Of a stretch of 25,562 bases of DNA, positions 1 through 7,579 are shown piece after piece. The notes beneath the pieces were generated by a model. That model made no database searches. It had not been told where the DNA came from and worked only from the letters and a program-made list of their open reading frames with translations. Made by a program: the position numbers and the translations under genes. This DNA comes from Planctomycetota bacterium (lineage in GTDB: Bacteria; Planctomycetota; Planctomycetia; Pirellulales; Pirellulaceae). Location of the stretch: the NCBI GenBank assembly GCA_026692885.1, contig JAPLNJ010001058.1, positions 1 to 25,562 on the forward strand, in the 5' to 3' direction. Numbering within the stretch: the first letter of the stretch is position 1; each line of letters begins with the position of its first letter.

Positions 1-198
1 AGAGTTTTCCGGTTCGAGACGAGCGGCGGAGATTATCCAAATGCGGAGAGACTGTCTAGCCCGGTTGCCCGAATGGATATGAAGAGGTTCCGTCGACAGC
101 CGTACGCCCGGTGCGTGCAGGGTGTTCACGGAAATGTTCACCAACGGTCCCCATCGCCCAGGCACTTCGAGGCTGCGAAGAAATCAAATCGGCCAACA

Positions 199-232
199 AT
201 GCTTGCACAAGGTAACGATGCTTGCACAAGGT
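199..232 (+). repeat. 15-bp tandem duplication
   Basis: The sequence ATGCTTGCACAAGGT occurs at 199-213 and again at 218-232, with a 19-bp period. The second copy runs straight into the GTAG hairpin at 233. Confidence 0.85.
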
Positions 233-286
233 GTAGGGTGGGCTGTGCCCACCAAGCACGAGCAGTGGTGGTGGGCACAGCCCCTC
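233..286. repeat. REP-like hairpin pair, GGTGGGC family
   Basis: GTAG at 233-236 is followed by a 7-bp stem (GGTGGGC 237-243, GCCCACC 247-253) with loop TGT. An inverted partner follows with GGTGGGC at 270-276, loop ACA and a degraded second arm. The two halves also form a 14-bp inverted repeat (240-253 with 270-283). The layout, GTAG foot plus palindrome with a head-to-head partner, matches REP/BIME elements. Confidence 0.7.
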
Positions 287-307
287 TGGCTTCGCCGCCT
301 GCCCGCG

Positions 308-342
308 CGCGGATTTCCGCGAGTGACTCGCGGAAATCCGCG
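308..342. repeat. 35-bp nested perfect palindrome
   Basis: Two 17-bp arms (308-324 and 326-342) are exact reverse complements around a single G. Each arm also folds alone: CGCGGA-TT-TCCGCG on the left and CGCGGA-AA-TCCGCG on the right, with complementary loops. Flanking CCTGCC and GGCAGG extend the symmetry imperfectly. It resembles the paired-hairpin repeats elsewhere in the window but lacks a GTAG foot. Confidence 0.85.
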
Positions 343-528
343 GATCGGCTGGCAGGCAGGGGGGCGTATCAAGAACTGCCTTAGTGCGCAAACTCAGGCT
401 CGGTGGCGTGTTGTGCCGATCGTCTGAGTTTTCTCTGCCTTTGGCGCACCGCTTGCTAAGAAGCTGTCCACCGAGTTCACGGACTCGGCTCAGTCTCTTG
501 GTTCGCACACCCCGTCGGAGGACAACCG

Positions 529-1119
529 ATGGTCACGGAAAGTGGTCACCACCAGTCAGCCTTCCTGCAAGAAATCATCGGCGACACGCCCAACGGCGCT
601 CAGCTGGTGCACTGCCTGCAATGCGGCAGTTGTGGCGGTTCGTGCCCCAACGGCGCCGACATGCAGCACACTCCCCGCACGATTTTCGCCATGATTGCCG
701 CCAACCAGCGCGACAAGGTGCTAGCAGCGAACACCATGTGGTACTGCGTCTCCTGTTATCTCTGCATGGCCCGCTGCCCGCAGGATATCCCGATCACGGA
801 AATCATGTACGCCCTCAAGCGAATCGCCATCGCGGAAGGGACCTTCAAGGACACGGACGCGCCCGCGCTGGCCAAGACCTTCACCGACTTCGTCGAGAGC
901 TACGGGCGTAGTTTTGAGTTTGGCTTGGCCAGCCGCTACTACTTATTCAACCGGCCGACGAAAATGTTGGGCCTGATACCCATGGGATTGCAGATGTTCA
1001 CCCGCGGGCGGATGTCGCTGAAGCCGACCAAGATCAAGCAAATCGCTCAGCTGCGCAAGATCATCAACAAGGCGAAAGAACTCAGTAAGCACACCAAAGG
1101 AAGCGGAGGGGAGTCGTGA
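529..1119 (+). CDS. hdrC: heterodisulfide reductase-like subunit C (HdrC)
   Basis: This is the 196-aa iron-sulfur electron-transfer subunit of a soluble HdrABC module. In characterised complexes it passes electrons from HdrA to the HdrB active site. It has two CxxCxxCxxxC [4Fe-4S] motifs: C29/C32/C35/C39 and C73/C76/C79/C83, the latter followed by PQDIPI. There are no membrane segments, so it is of the cytosolic HdrC type rather than the membrane HdrE/DsrM type. The ATG start at 529 has a good Shine-Dalgarno (GGAGG, 517-521). Its stop overlaps the hdrB start, which indicates translational coupling. It is the first gene of the operon. The family call is strong. The physiological substrate cannot be methanogenic CoM-S-S-CoB by default and is unknown here. 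Confidence 0.93.
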   Translation: MVTESGHHQSAFLQEIIGDTPNGAQLVHCLQCGSCGGSCPNGADMQHTPRTIFAMIAANQRDKVLAANTMWYCVSCYLCMARCPQDIPITEIMYALKRIAIAEGTFKDTDAPALAKTFTDFVESYGRSFEFGLASRYYLFNRPTKMLGLIPMGLQMFTRGRMSLKPTKIKQIAQLRKIINKAKELSKHTKGSGGES

Positions 1120-2012
1120 AATACGCGTACTATCCCGGTTGTTCGTTGGAGTCCGGCAGCGCCGCTTACGACGTGTCTGTCCGGGCCGTTATGGACAAGT
1201 TGGGGCTCGGACTGGATGAACTGAACGATTGGAACTGCTGCGGAGCCACCGAGTACTTCTCCCAGAACGAGTTGGTGGCGACGAGTGTGATCGCGCGGAA
1301 TCTGGCGCTCGTCTCGCCGGAGCATACCCAGTTGGTGGCACCCTGTGCGGCCTGCTACTTGAACCTCAAGAAAACCGACCAGTTGATGGCGGAGCATCCG
1401 CAGATGAACGCCAAGATCAGTGAGTGCTTGGCGGCGGGCGGACTCAAGTATCGTCCGGGGCGGGTCGAAGTGCGGCATCTGCTGGACGTGATTTACACGG
1501 ACGTGGGTGAGGCGGCGCTGCGAGAGAAGGTCGTGCAGCCGTTGACGGGTCTGCGCATTGCCCCGTACTACGGCTGTCAGGTCGTGCGGCCGCTGAAGGG
1601 CTTCGACAACCCCGAATACCCCATGAAGATGGACGAGTTGTTCATGTGGTTGGGAGCCGAGGTGGTCGACTATCCGGTCAAAGCCCACTGCTGCGGCGGT
1701 CACATGACGCAGATCAGTGAGGCCCAGTCGTACGAGTTGATTCGCCGCCTGCTGCAGAGTGCGGTGGAGTATGATGCCGACTTGATTTTGTGTATGTGCC
1801 CGATGTGCCAGTTGAACATGGACGCCTATCAGAGCGCCGTGAACCGGTATTTCAATACGAATTTCCAGATCCCGATCATTTTCTTCACCCAGTTGCTCGG
1901 TGTCGCGTTGGGCATCGATTACGACAAGTTGGCGATCGGCAAGGAAATCGTGTCGGCCGAGCGGGTGATTCGCGCCAAGCTGAACGGCGAGACGGCCGGC
2001 GCGGCTCAGTGA
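1116..2012 (+). CDS. hdrB: heterodisulfide reductase-like subunit B (HdrB)
   Basis: This is the 298-aa catalytic-type subunit of the Hdr module, made of two CCG domains. In methanogen HdrB these domains bind two non-cubane [4Fe-4S] clusters where the disulfide is reduced. The first CCG domain shows C9, C41-C42-G, C77 and C80. The second shows C154, C192-C193-G-G, C228 and C231. Both sets are complete, so the active-site clusters can probably form. The start is GTG at 1116, overlapping the hdrC TGA (GTGA), with GGAGGGGAG just upstream. Full CCG conservation argues that a disulfide- or thiol-type substrate is reduced, but CCG-domain proteins also act in lactate and succinate metabolism, so the substrate is unresolved. 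Confidence 0.93.
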   Translation: MKYAYYPGCSLESGSAAYDVSVRAVMDKLGLGLDELNDWNCCGATEYFSQNELVATSVIARNLALVSPEHTQLVAPCAACYLNLKKTDQLMAEHPQMNAKISECLAAGGLKYRPGRVEVRHLLDVIYTDVGEAALREKVVQPLTGLRIAPYYGCQVVRPLKGFDNPEYPMKMDELFMWLGAEVVDYPVKAHCCGGHMTQISEAQSYELIRRLLQSAVEYDADLILCMCPMCQLNMDAYQSAVNRYFNTNFQIPIIFFTQLLGVALGIDYDKLAIGKEIVSAERVIRAKLNGETAGAAQ

Positions 2013-2033
2013 ATGGTTCGTATGCCAGCCAGA

Positions 2034-2094
2034 TAGGTCAGGCGCTCCAGCCTGACATGGGAAGGGTGTCAGGTCTCAGCAGGACCTGACCTAC
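2034..2094. repeat. REP-like hairpin pair, GTCAGG family, in the hdrB-hdrA gap
   Basis: The left unit is ATAG followed by GTCAGGC (2037-2043), a 6-nt loop and GCCTGAC (2050-2056). The right unit is inverted: GTCAGGTC (2068-2075), a 7-nt loop, GACCTGAC (2083-2090), then CTAC (2091-2094). A single unit of the same family lies at 15905-15928. The pair fills most of the 113-bp spacer between hdrB and hdrA, so it will be transcribed within the operon mRNA. Confidence 0.8.
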
Positions 2095-2125
2095 GAGATT
2101 CCTTTAGGCGGATGGGAGGACGACG

Positions 2126-4126
2126 ATGACCGAGAAAATCGGCATCTACGTGTGCCATTGTGGCAGCAACATCTCCGGCAAGGTCGATGTCGAGGAGGTC
2201 GCCAAGTGGGCCGCTGAGCACATCCAAGGTGTGGCTGTCTCTCGCGACTATAAATTCATGTGTTCGTCGCTCGGTCAATCGATGATCGAGGCGGACATCA
2301 AGAAGGAAGGTCTGACCCGCGTGGTTGTGGCGGCGTGCAGCCCGCATCTCCACGAAAAGACCTTCCGCCGGGCCTGCTCCAACGCCGGCTTGAACCCGTA
2401 CTTGTTCGAGATGGCCAATGTCCGCGAGCACTGCTCGTGGGTGCACAAGGATCGCGCCGCCGCGACGGAGAAGTGTAAAGCCCTGGTCTCCGCAGCGGCC
2501 GAGCGGGTCAAATTCCAGGAGCCCCTGGAGCCGAGCTATGTCGACGTGAATCCGGCCACCCTCGTGATCGGTGGCGGCATCGCCGGCTTACAGGCCACAT
2601 TGGAATTGGCCGATGCCGGCTACCACGTATATCTGCTGGAACGGCAGCCTTCGATCGGTGGGCACATGGCCCAGTTCGATAAGACGTTCCCCACCCTGGA
2701 TTGCTCGGCGTGTATCCTGACGCCCAAAATGTCGGAAACCGGCCAGCACGAGCACGTCACGCTATTGACTTACTCCGAGTTGGAGGAAGTCACCGGCTCG
2801 GTCGGCAACTTCAAAGTCAAGGTGCGGCGCCGGGCGCGGCGCGTGGATCCCGACCTGTGCACCGGTTGTGGCATCTGCGTCGAGAAGTGCCCACGCAAAG
2901 TGCCGGATCTGGAGTTCGAAGCCGGCATGGGCGTCCGCAAGGCGATCTACATGCCGTTCCCGCAAGCCGTGCCGCGGATCCCCGTGATGGACACCGAGTC
3001 CTGCATCTGGTTCGAGCGGCAAAAATGCCGGGCCTGCGAAAGACTGTGCCCGACCAACGCCATCCTGTTCGATCAGCAGGACGAAATCCTGGAGTTAAAC
3101 GTCGGCAACATCGTCATCGCCACCGGTTGGAAACCGTTCGACGCCAACCGCATTCCGCAATACGGTTACGGCCGACTGGCCAACGTCTATACCAGCCTCG
3201 AGTTCGAGCGACTGTGCAATGCGGCCGGCCCGACCAACGGCAAGATTGTCCTGCGGGACGGCGTGTCCGAACCCAAGTCGGTGGCCATCATCCACTGCGT
3301 CGGCAGCCGTGATACGCGACTGAACCCGTATTGCTCCAGCGTTTGTTGTATGGCCTCGCTCAAGTTCGGCCACCTCGTGCTAGAGAAGACCGACGCAGAG
3401 GTCTACTCGTTCTACATCGACATCCGCACGAACCAGAAAAACTACGAAGAGTTCTATCAGCGGTTGTTAGGGGAAGGCATGCACTTTGTCCGCGGCAAGG
3501 TCGCGGAAGTGACCGATGCGGCACGACTGCCTGCGGAGGAAGGCAAGCTGATCGTGCAATGCGAGGACACGTTGGTCGGCCGACAGCGGCGGATTCCGGT
3601 CGACATGGTGATCTTGATGGGCGCGTTGGAGCCCCAGGCGGACGCCCGCGAGTTGGGCCTAAAGTGCGGCATCTCGTGCAGCATGGACGGTTGGTACACC
3701 GAGCGGCATCCGAAGCTCGACCCGGTGGCCACCATGACGGATGGGATTTTTGTGGCGGGCGCGTGTCAGGGTCCGAAGGACATCCCGGCCTCGGTGGCCC
3801 AGGGTGCCGCGGCCGCAGCTCGCATCGCAGGCATGATCACCAAGGGCAAGGTGATGATCGAACCGGTGGTGGCCGCGATCAACGAAGAGGCCTGCTCCGG
3901 TTGCCGGATCTGCAACAACATGTGCCCTTACAACGCCATCGAGTTCCTTACCGAGCGGAACGTCAGCCACGTGATCACGGCCTTGTGCAAGGGTTGTGGG
4001 ACCTGCGTGTCGGCCTGCCCGGCGGGAGTGATCACCGGGGCGCATTTCAACAACCAACAGATTTTTGCAGAACTCCAGGGCCTGTTGTGGGACGCGGTGC
4101 CGGAACCCGCTGCCGCGCCAGCGTGA
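2126..4126 (+). CDS. hdrA: heterodisulfide reductase-like subunit A (HdrA), FAD/iron-sulfur flavoprotein
   Basis: This is a 666-aa flavoprotein and the flavin electron-bifurcating subunit of the HdrABC-MvhADG complex in methanogens. The N-terminal domain (about 1-140) carries the HdrA-type cysteines C10, C12, C46, C71, C84 and C103. The FAD-binding GGGIAG lies at 149-154, followed by the HdrA signature DKTFPTLDCSACILTPKM (185-202). A central ferredoxin-like region has C245/C248/C251/C255 plus C293 and C301/C304/C308. Two C-terminal [4Fe-4S] motifs are C590/C593/C596/C600 and C621/C624/C627/C631, the likely ferredoxin-side exit. Length is normal for single-unit HdrA, and MvhD is not fused. ATG at 2126 has GGGAGGA upstream (2114-2120). 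All the elements known to be needed for bifurcation appear present, but bifurcation itself is inferred. Confidence 0.94.
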   Translation: MTEKIGIYVCHCGSNISGKVDVEEVAKWAAEHIQGVAVSRDYKFMCSSLGQSMIEADIKKEGLTRVVVAACSPHLHEKTFRRACSNAGLNPYLFEMANVREHCSWVHKDRAAATEKCKALVSAAAERVKFQEPLEPSYVDVNPATLVIGGGIAGLQATLELADAGYHVYLLERQPSIGGHMAQFDKTFPTLDCSACILTPKMSETGQHEHVTLLTYSELEEVTGSVGNFKVKVRRRARRVDPDLCTGCGICVEKCPRKVPDLEFEAGMGVRKAIYMPFPQAVPRIPVMDTESCIWFERQKCRACERLCPTNAILFDQQDEILELNVGNIVIATGWKPFDANRIPQYGYGRLANVYTSLEFERLCNAAGPTNGKIVLRDGVSEPKSVAIIHCVGSRDTRLNPYCSSVCCMASLKFGHLVLEKTDAEVYSFYIDIRTNQKNYEEFYQRLLGEGMHFVRGKVAEVTDAARLPAEEGKLIVQCEDTLVGRQRRIPVDMVILMGALEPQADARELGLKCGISCSMDGWYTERHPKLDPVATMTDGIFVAGACQGPKDIPASVAQGAAAAARIAGMITKGKVMIEPVVAAINEEACSGCRICNNMCPYNAIEFLTERNVSHVITALCKGCGTCVSACPAGVITGAHFNNQQIFAELQGLLWDAVPEPAAAPA

Positions 4127-4138
4127 GGAAATAGGGAT

Positions 4139-4233
4139 TGAGGACGAAGGATTAAGGACGAAGGACAAAGAACAAAATCAGAGGTTGGGCCAGTGCCTGT
4201 TTCGTACTTCGCCCTTCGTACTTAGTCCTTTTT
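4139..4233. repeat. degenerate purine-rich repeat in the hdrA-mvhD gap
   Basis: The 122-bp spacer has a left part with AAGGACGAAGGA-type units repeated in tandem (4139-4175). The right part (about 4200-4233) resembles their reverse complement (TACTTCGCCCTTCGTACTTA). It is an imperfect inverted repeat with no coding potential. Confidence 0.5.
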
Positions 4234-4248
4234 GAAGAGGGTGTGTCT

Positions 4249-4755
4249 ATGAGTGATGAAAACTTTGAACCGAAAATCGTCGGTTTTTTCTGCAACTGGT
4301 GTTCGTATCGAGCGGCCGATTTGGCTGGCACGGCGCGGATCACCCACGCTCCCAACGTGCGGACCATTCGCGTCATGTGCAGCGGCCGCGTGGATCCTGC
4401 GTTCGTCCTGAAAGCCCTGTCCCTCGGTGCCGACGGCGTGCTGATCGCCGGCTGCCATCCGGGGGAGTGCCATTACCTGGAACAGAACTACAAGGCCATG
4501 CGGCGGTTCCACATGCTGCGGCAGACACTGAAGGCGCTGGGCGTCGAAGAAGAGCGTGTGCAGCTGGTCTGGGCCTCGGCCGCCGAAGGCCAGCAGTTGG
4601 CGGAAGCGATCGACCGCATCGTCGCCGAAATCCAGGATTTGGGACCGCTCGGTTGGTCGCAGAACTGGGAAGAGAATGGCGAACGATTGAAGGCCCTGGA
4701 AGACATCGTCCACGAGCATCAAGAGGCGCTGCCCATCCCCGTTTGCACCCCGTAG
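4249..4755 (+). CDS. mvhD: methyl-viologen-reducing hydrogenase delta subunit (MvhD)
   Basis: This is a 168-aa [2Fe-2S] protein that links the hydrogenase small subunit (MvhG) to HdrA. Conserved cysteines are C15, C18, C44, C69 and C74, in the family contexts CNWC, MCSGRVDP and GCHPGECHY, and the order matches MvhD/FrhD-type proteins. It is slightly longer than the usual roughly 140 aa, with an acidic C-terminal helix. I chose ATG 4249 over the in-frame GTG at 4243 because the GAAGAGGG ribosome-binding site (4234-4241) is better spaced for it. Its presence as a separate gene between hdrA and mvhG shows that the hydrogenase and Hdr modules form one complex. Confidence 0.92.
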   Translation: MSDENFEPKIVGFFCNWCSYRAADLAGTARITHAPNVRTIRVMCSGRVDPAFVLKALSLGADGVLIAGCHPGECHYLEQNYKAMRRFHMLRQTLKALGVEEERVQLVWASAAEGQQLAEAIDRIVAEIQDLGPLGWSQNWEENGERLKALEDIVHEHQEALPIPVCTP

Positions 4756-4773
4756 CAACGGCCACAAAGTAGT

Positions 4774-4902
4774 TCCCTCGCCTTGGTACACCGGGGAGAG
4801 GGTTGGGGTGAGGGGCGGGGCGCGAGACGGCAAGAAAATGACTCCCTCGCCCTGGTACTCCGGGGAGAGGGGTGGGGTGAGGGGCGGGGGCGAGACGGCA
4901 AC
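4774..4902 (+). repeat. two direct repeats of about 59 bp in the mvhD-mvhG gap
   Basis: A GC-rich unit beginning TCCCTCGCC, containing CCGGGGAGAGGG and ending CGAGACGGCAA, occurs at about 4774-4833 and again at 4843-4902, with a 69-bp period. The copies differ at only a few positions. They occupy most of the 194-bp spacer between mvhD and mvhG, and no open frame is supported here. Confidence 0.8.
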
Positions 4903-4949
4903 TCGGGAAGTTATTTCGTGGCCATTGCTAGACGCTGGAGATATCCGTA

Positions 4950-5960
4950 ATGAGTACTGCGACGACCAATCAAGCAAAGCCCAAAGGCAAGCTGGCGATC
5001 TATTGGGCGGCCTCCTGTGGCGGCTGCGAGATCTCCATTCTGGGCATCGACGACAAAATCCTTGATGTGGCCAAAGCTTTCGATATCGTGCTCTGCCCGT
5101 GCATCATGGATGGCAAAGCCCGTGATATCGAAGAAATGGCGGACGGCGCAATTGACGTGTGCCTGTTCAACGGCGGCATCCGCAACAGCGAGCAGGAGTA
5201 CATGGCCCGTCTGTTGCGGCAGAAGTCGAAAGTGTTGGTCGCCTTCGGTTCGTGCGCCAGCGAAGGCTGTATTCCAGGCCTGGGCAACCTGCACAACCGC
5301 CAGGAGATTTTCGACAACTCCTACCAGGAAACTCCTTCGACCGAGAATCCCAGCGGCACCCGCCCGCAGACGGTGACCAAGGTGGCGGAAGGCAACCTGC
5401 ACTTGCCCGTTTTCTACGACACCCTCAAGACGCTCGACCAGACCGTGCCGGTCGACTACTACCTGCCCGGCTGCCCGCCCGAGTCGCCTCGCATTTGGGA
5501 AGCCATCGAGGCGATTGTGACCGGCAAGCTGCCGCCCGCCGGCTCGGTGATCGGTGAGAATACCACCGTCTGTGACGTCTGCCCGCGCACGCGCGGCGAG
5601 AAGAAGATCAAGGAATTCAAACGGACCTGGGAAGTCATCCCGGATCCGGACCAGTGCCTGCTGGAGCAGGGGTTGATCTGTTGCGGGATCGCCACGCGGG
5701 CGGGCTGCGGGGCGCTGTGCCCGCAGGTCAACTCGCCCTGCATCGGTTGCTACGGGCCGAACGAGGGCGTCGAGGACTACGGTGCCAGATTACTGAGCGG
5801 ATTGGCCTCCGTGATCGACTCCGGGGATCCAACCGAAATCGACGCCATCATCCGGAAGGGCCTCCCGGATCCGGTGGGCCAGTTATATCGCTTCAGTCTG
5901 GCCGGCAGCCTGCTGCGGCGCAGCAACCGGGCCGGGCACGGAACGAAGATGATTTCCTAA
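4950..5960 (+). CDS. mvhG: group 3c [NiFe] hydrogenase small subunit (MvhG)
   Basis: This is a 336-aa iron-sulfur subunit of the cytosolic MvhAG hydrogenase. It carries electrons from the [NiFe] site in MvhA to MvhD. The proximal-cluster motif SCGGCE is at 22-27 (C23, C26), with FGSCASEGC near residue 100 and YYLPGCPPE near 175-183. The C-terminal part is cysteine-rich (CDVCPRTR, LICCGIATRAGCGALCP, CIGCYGPNEG) and suits the medial and distal [4Fe-4S] clusters. There is no Tat signal, so the enzyme is cytoplasmic. ATG 4950 has GGAG at 4937-4940. MvhA follows after 14 nt. At 336 residues it is longer than typical methanogen MvhG (about 300), with an added basic tail. Confidence 0.93.
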   Translation: MSTATTNQAKPKGKLAIYWAASCGGCEISILGIDDKILDVAKAFDIVLCPCIMDGKARDIEEMADGAIDVCLFNGGIRNSEQEYMARLLRQKSKVLVAFGSCASEGCIPGLGNLHNRQEIFDNSYQETPSTENPSGTRPQTVTKVAEGNLHLPVFYDTLKTLDQTVPVDYYLPGCPPESPRIWEAIEAIVTGKLPPAGSVIGENTTVCDVCPRTRGEKKIKEFKRTWEVIPDPDQCLLEQGLICCGIATRAGCGALCPQVNSPCIGCYGPNEGVEDYGARLLSGLASVIDSGDPTEIDAIIRKGLPDPVGQLYRFSLAGSLLRRSNRAGHGTKMIS

Positions 5961-5974
5961 CGAAGGACGAGACG

Positions 5975-7441
5975 ATGAAACGCATTTCGATCGACCCCAT
6001 CACCCGACTGGAAGGCCACGGCAAGATCGACATCTTCCTGGATGACCAGGGAGACGTCGCCAATTGTTATCTGCAGATCCCCGAGCTGCGCGGATTCGAG
6101 AAGTTCTGCGTCGGGCGTCCGGTCGAGGACATGCCCAACCTGACGGCCCGGATCTGCGGTGTCTGTCCGGAAGCCCACCATCTGGCGGCGACCAAGGCCC
6201 TGGATAACGTATTCCATGTCGACCCGCCGCCCACCGCCAAGAAGTTGCGCGAGCTGTTCTACAGCATCTTCTACGCGACCGACCACACCACGCACTTCTA
6301 TGCACTGGGCGGGCCGGACTTCATCGTCGGTCCGCAGGCTCCGAAAGCTGAACGCAACATCCTGGGCGTCATCGCCAAGGTCGGCATGGACATCGCCGGC
6401 AAAGTCCTGAAGATGCGGCGCGATGGCCACAACTTAATCAAGATGATGGGCGGCCGCGCGGTGCATCCGAACTGGGGCTTACCCGGCGGGGTCAGCCGCG
6501 GGATCAACGAAGAGCAGCGGCAGGAAATCGAGAAATTGGGTCGCGAGGCGATCGAGTTCGCCAAGTTCTCGCTACAGATTTTCCAGGACGTCGTGCTGTC
6601 CAACAGCGACTACGTGAATCTGATCAAGAGCGACGCCTTCACCCATCGCACGTACAACATGGGCACGGTCGACGCCAACAACCACGTCAACTTCTACGAC
6701 GGCAAGATCCGTGTGGTCGGCCCGGACGGCAAAGAGAAGTTCAAGTATGACTCGCAAAACTACTTGGACTTCGTGGCCGAACGGGTCGAGCCGTGGTCGT
6801 ATCTGAAGTTCCCCTATCTCAAGAAGATTGGCTGGAAAGGCCTGGTCGACGGGCTGGATTCGGGCGTCTACCGTGCGACACCCCTGTCGCGGTTGAACGC
6901 GGCGGACGGCATGGCTACGCCGCTGGCCCAAGCCGAGTACGAGAAGTTTTTCGACGCGTTGGGCGGCAAGCCCGTGCAACCCACACTCGCCACGCACTGG
7001 GCACGGTTGATCGAACTGTTGTACGCGACCGAGAACTGGGTGAAACTAGCCACGGATCCGCTGATTACGGGGAAGGAATACCGCGTGTTGCCGACCGAAA
7101 CGCCGACCGAAGGTGTCGGGTGTGTGGAGGCCCCACGCGGGACGCTGACCCATCACTACGCCACCGATGAGCGTGGGATCGTCACCAAGGTCAACCTGAT
7201 TGTCGGCACGACCAATAATAACGCGCCCATCTGCATGTCGGTGAAGAAGGCCGCGCAGGGCCTGATTAAGAAAGGGCAGGTCAACGAGGGCCTGTTGAAC
7301 ATGGTCGAGATGGCCTTCCGCGCCTACGATCCTTGCTTCGGTTGCGCCACGCACAGCCTGCCCGGCCAGATGCCGTTGGAGGTCCGCCTGCGGGATCCGC
7401 AGGGCCACGTCGTCGAACGTTTAACCCAGTACCTCGGCTAG
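5975..7441 (+). CDS. mvhA: group 3c [NiFe] hydrogenase large subunit (MvhA)
   Basis: This is the 488-aa catalytic subunit, holding the [NiFe] site where H2 is split. The L1 motif RICGVCPEAH (59-68, ligands C61 and C64) and the L2 motif DPCFGCATH (452-460, ligands C454 and C457) are intact. A 28-residue tail follows His460. It begins SLPGQMPLEV, as in several bacterial group 3 enzymes, and should be removed by the protease encoded downstream. I chose ATG 5975 because MKRISIDPITRLEGHGKI is the canonical N-terminus and an AAGGA site lies upstream at 5963-5967. The frame stays open far upstream into mvhG, which I treat as shadow. With HdrA and MvhD in the operon, a bifurcating role is likely. Confidence 0.95.
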   Translation: MKRISIDPITRLEGHGKIDIFLDDQGDVANCYLQIPELRGFEKFCVGRPVEDMPNLTARICGVCPEAHHLAATKALDNVFHVDPPPTAKKLRELFYSIFYATDHTTHFYALGGPDFIVGPQAPKAERNILGVIAKVGMDIAGKVLKMRRDGHNLIKMMGGRAVHPNWGLPGGVSRGINEEQRQEIEKLGREAIEFAKFSLQIFQDVVLSNSDYVNLIKSDAFTHRTYNMGTVDANNHVNFYDGKIRVVGPDGKEKFKYDSQNYLDFVAERVEPWSYLKFPYLKKIGWKGLVDGLDSGVYRATPLSRLNAADGMATPLAQAEYEKFFDALGGKPVQPTLATHWARLIELLYATENWVKLATDPLITGKEYRVLPTETPTEGVGCVEAPRGTLTHHYATDERGIVTKVNLIVGTTNNNAPICMSVKKAAQGLIKKGQVNEGLLNMVEMAFRAYDPCFGCATHSLPGQMPLEVRLRDPQGHVVERLTQYLG

Positions 7442-7466
7442 TGCCGTTTACGTCTTGTGTTTACGG

Positions 7467-7549
7467 GTAGGATGGACTTCCAAGTCCGTCGAGTAGGATG
7501 GACTTCCAAGTCCGTCGAAATACTGGTCGGACTTGGAAGTCCAACCTGC
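7467..7549. repeat. three REP-like units, GATGGACTT family, in the mvhA-protease gap
   Basis: Two direct units, 7467-7490 and 7493-7516, each have GTAG + GATGGACTT + CC + AAGTCCGTC. One inverted unit follows at 7526-7549, with GTCGGACTT, GG, AAGTCCAAC, then CTGC. Each folds as a 9-bp stem with a 2-nt loop. The third base pair is T-G in the direct units, and the inverted unit has a T-A or C-G style variant, so pairing is largely kept. The units lie between mvhA and the maturation protease and will be transcribed. Confidence 0.85.
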
Positions 7550-7579
7550 AAATTCAATATAGAAACGGCACTCGTGCCG

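Larger units (their letters stand above)
1..528. other. non-coding leader upstream of the hdr-mvh operon
   Basis: I find no credible gene here. Open frames exist on both strands, but they overlap each other, run through obvious palindromic repeats and show no recognisable protein family. The stretch contains a 15-bp tandem duplication, a REP-like hairpin pair and a 35-bp nested palindrome, listed separately. The promoter of the hydrogenase operon should lie in the last 100-200 bases, but I cannot identify convincing -35/-10 or sigma-54 elements. A short inverted repeat (CCGAGT and ACTCGG, about 473-489) sits roughly 40 bp before the hdrC start and could be an operator. That is a weak suggestion only. 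Confidence 0.6.

Noticed and set aside
384..911. 175-aa frame overlapping hdrC
   Set aside because: It is out of frame with hdrC and has the Arg/His/Pro-rich composition of a GC shadow.
5654..5974. Upstream extension of the MvhA reading frame by over 100 residues
   Set aside because: It overlaps mvhG in another frame, and the canonical MvhA N-terminus with its own ribosome-binding site starts at 5975.
7467..7549. CRISPR array suggested by evenly spaced repeats
   Set aside because: There are only three units, one inverted, with no unique spacers of constant length and no cas genes; the GTAG hairpin layout fits REP elements.
7457..7579. N-terminal extension of the maturation protease
   Set aside because: It would translate three REP-like hairpins; the family N-terminus begins at ATG 7580.
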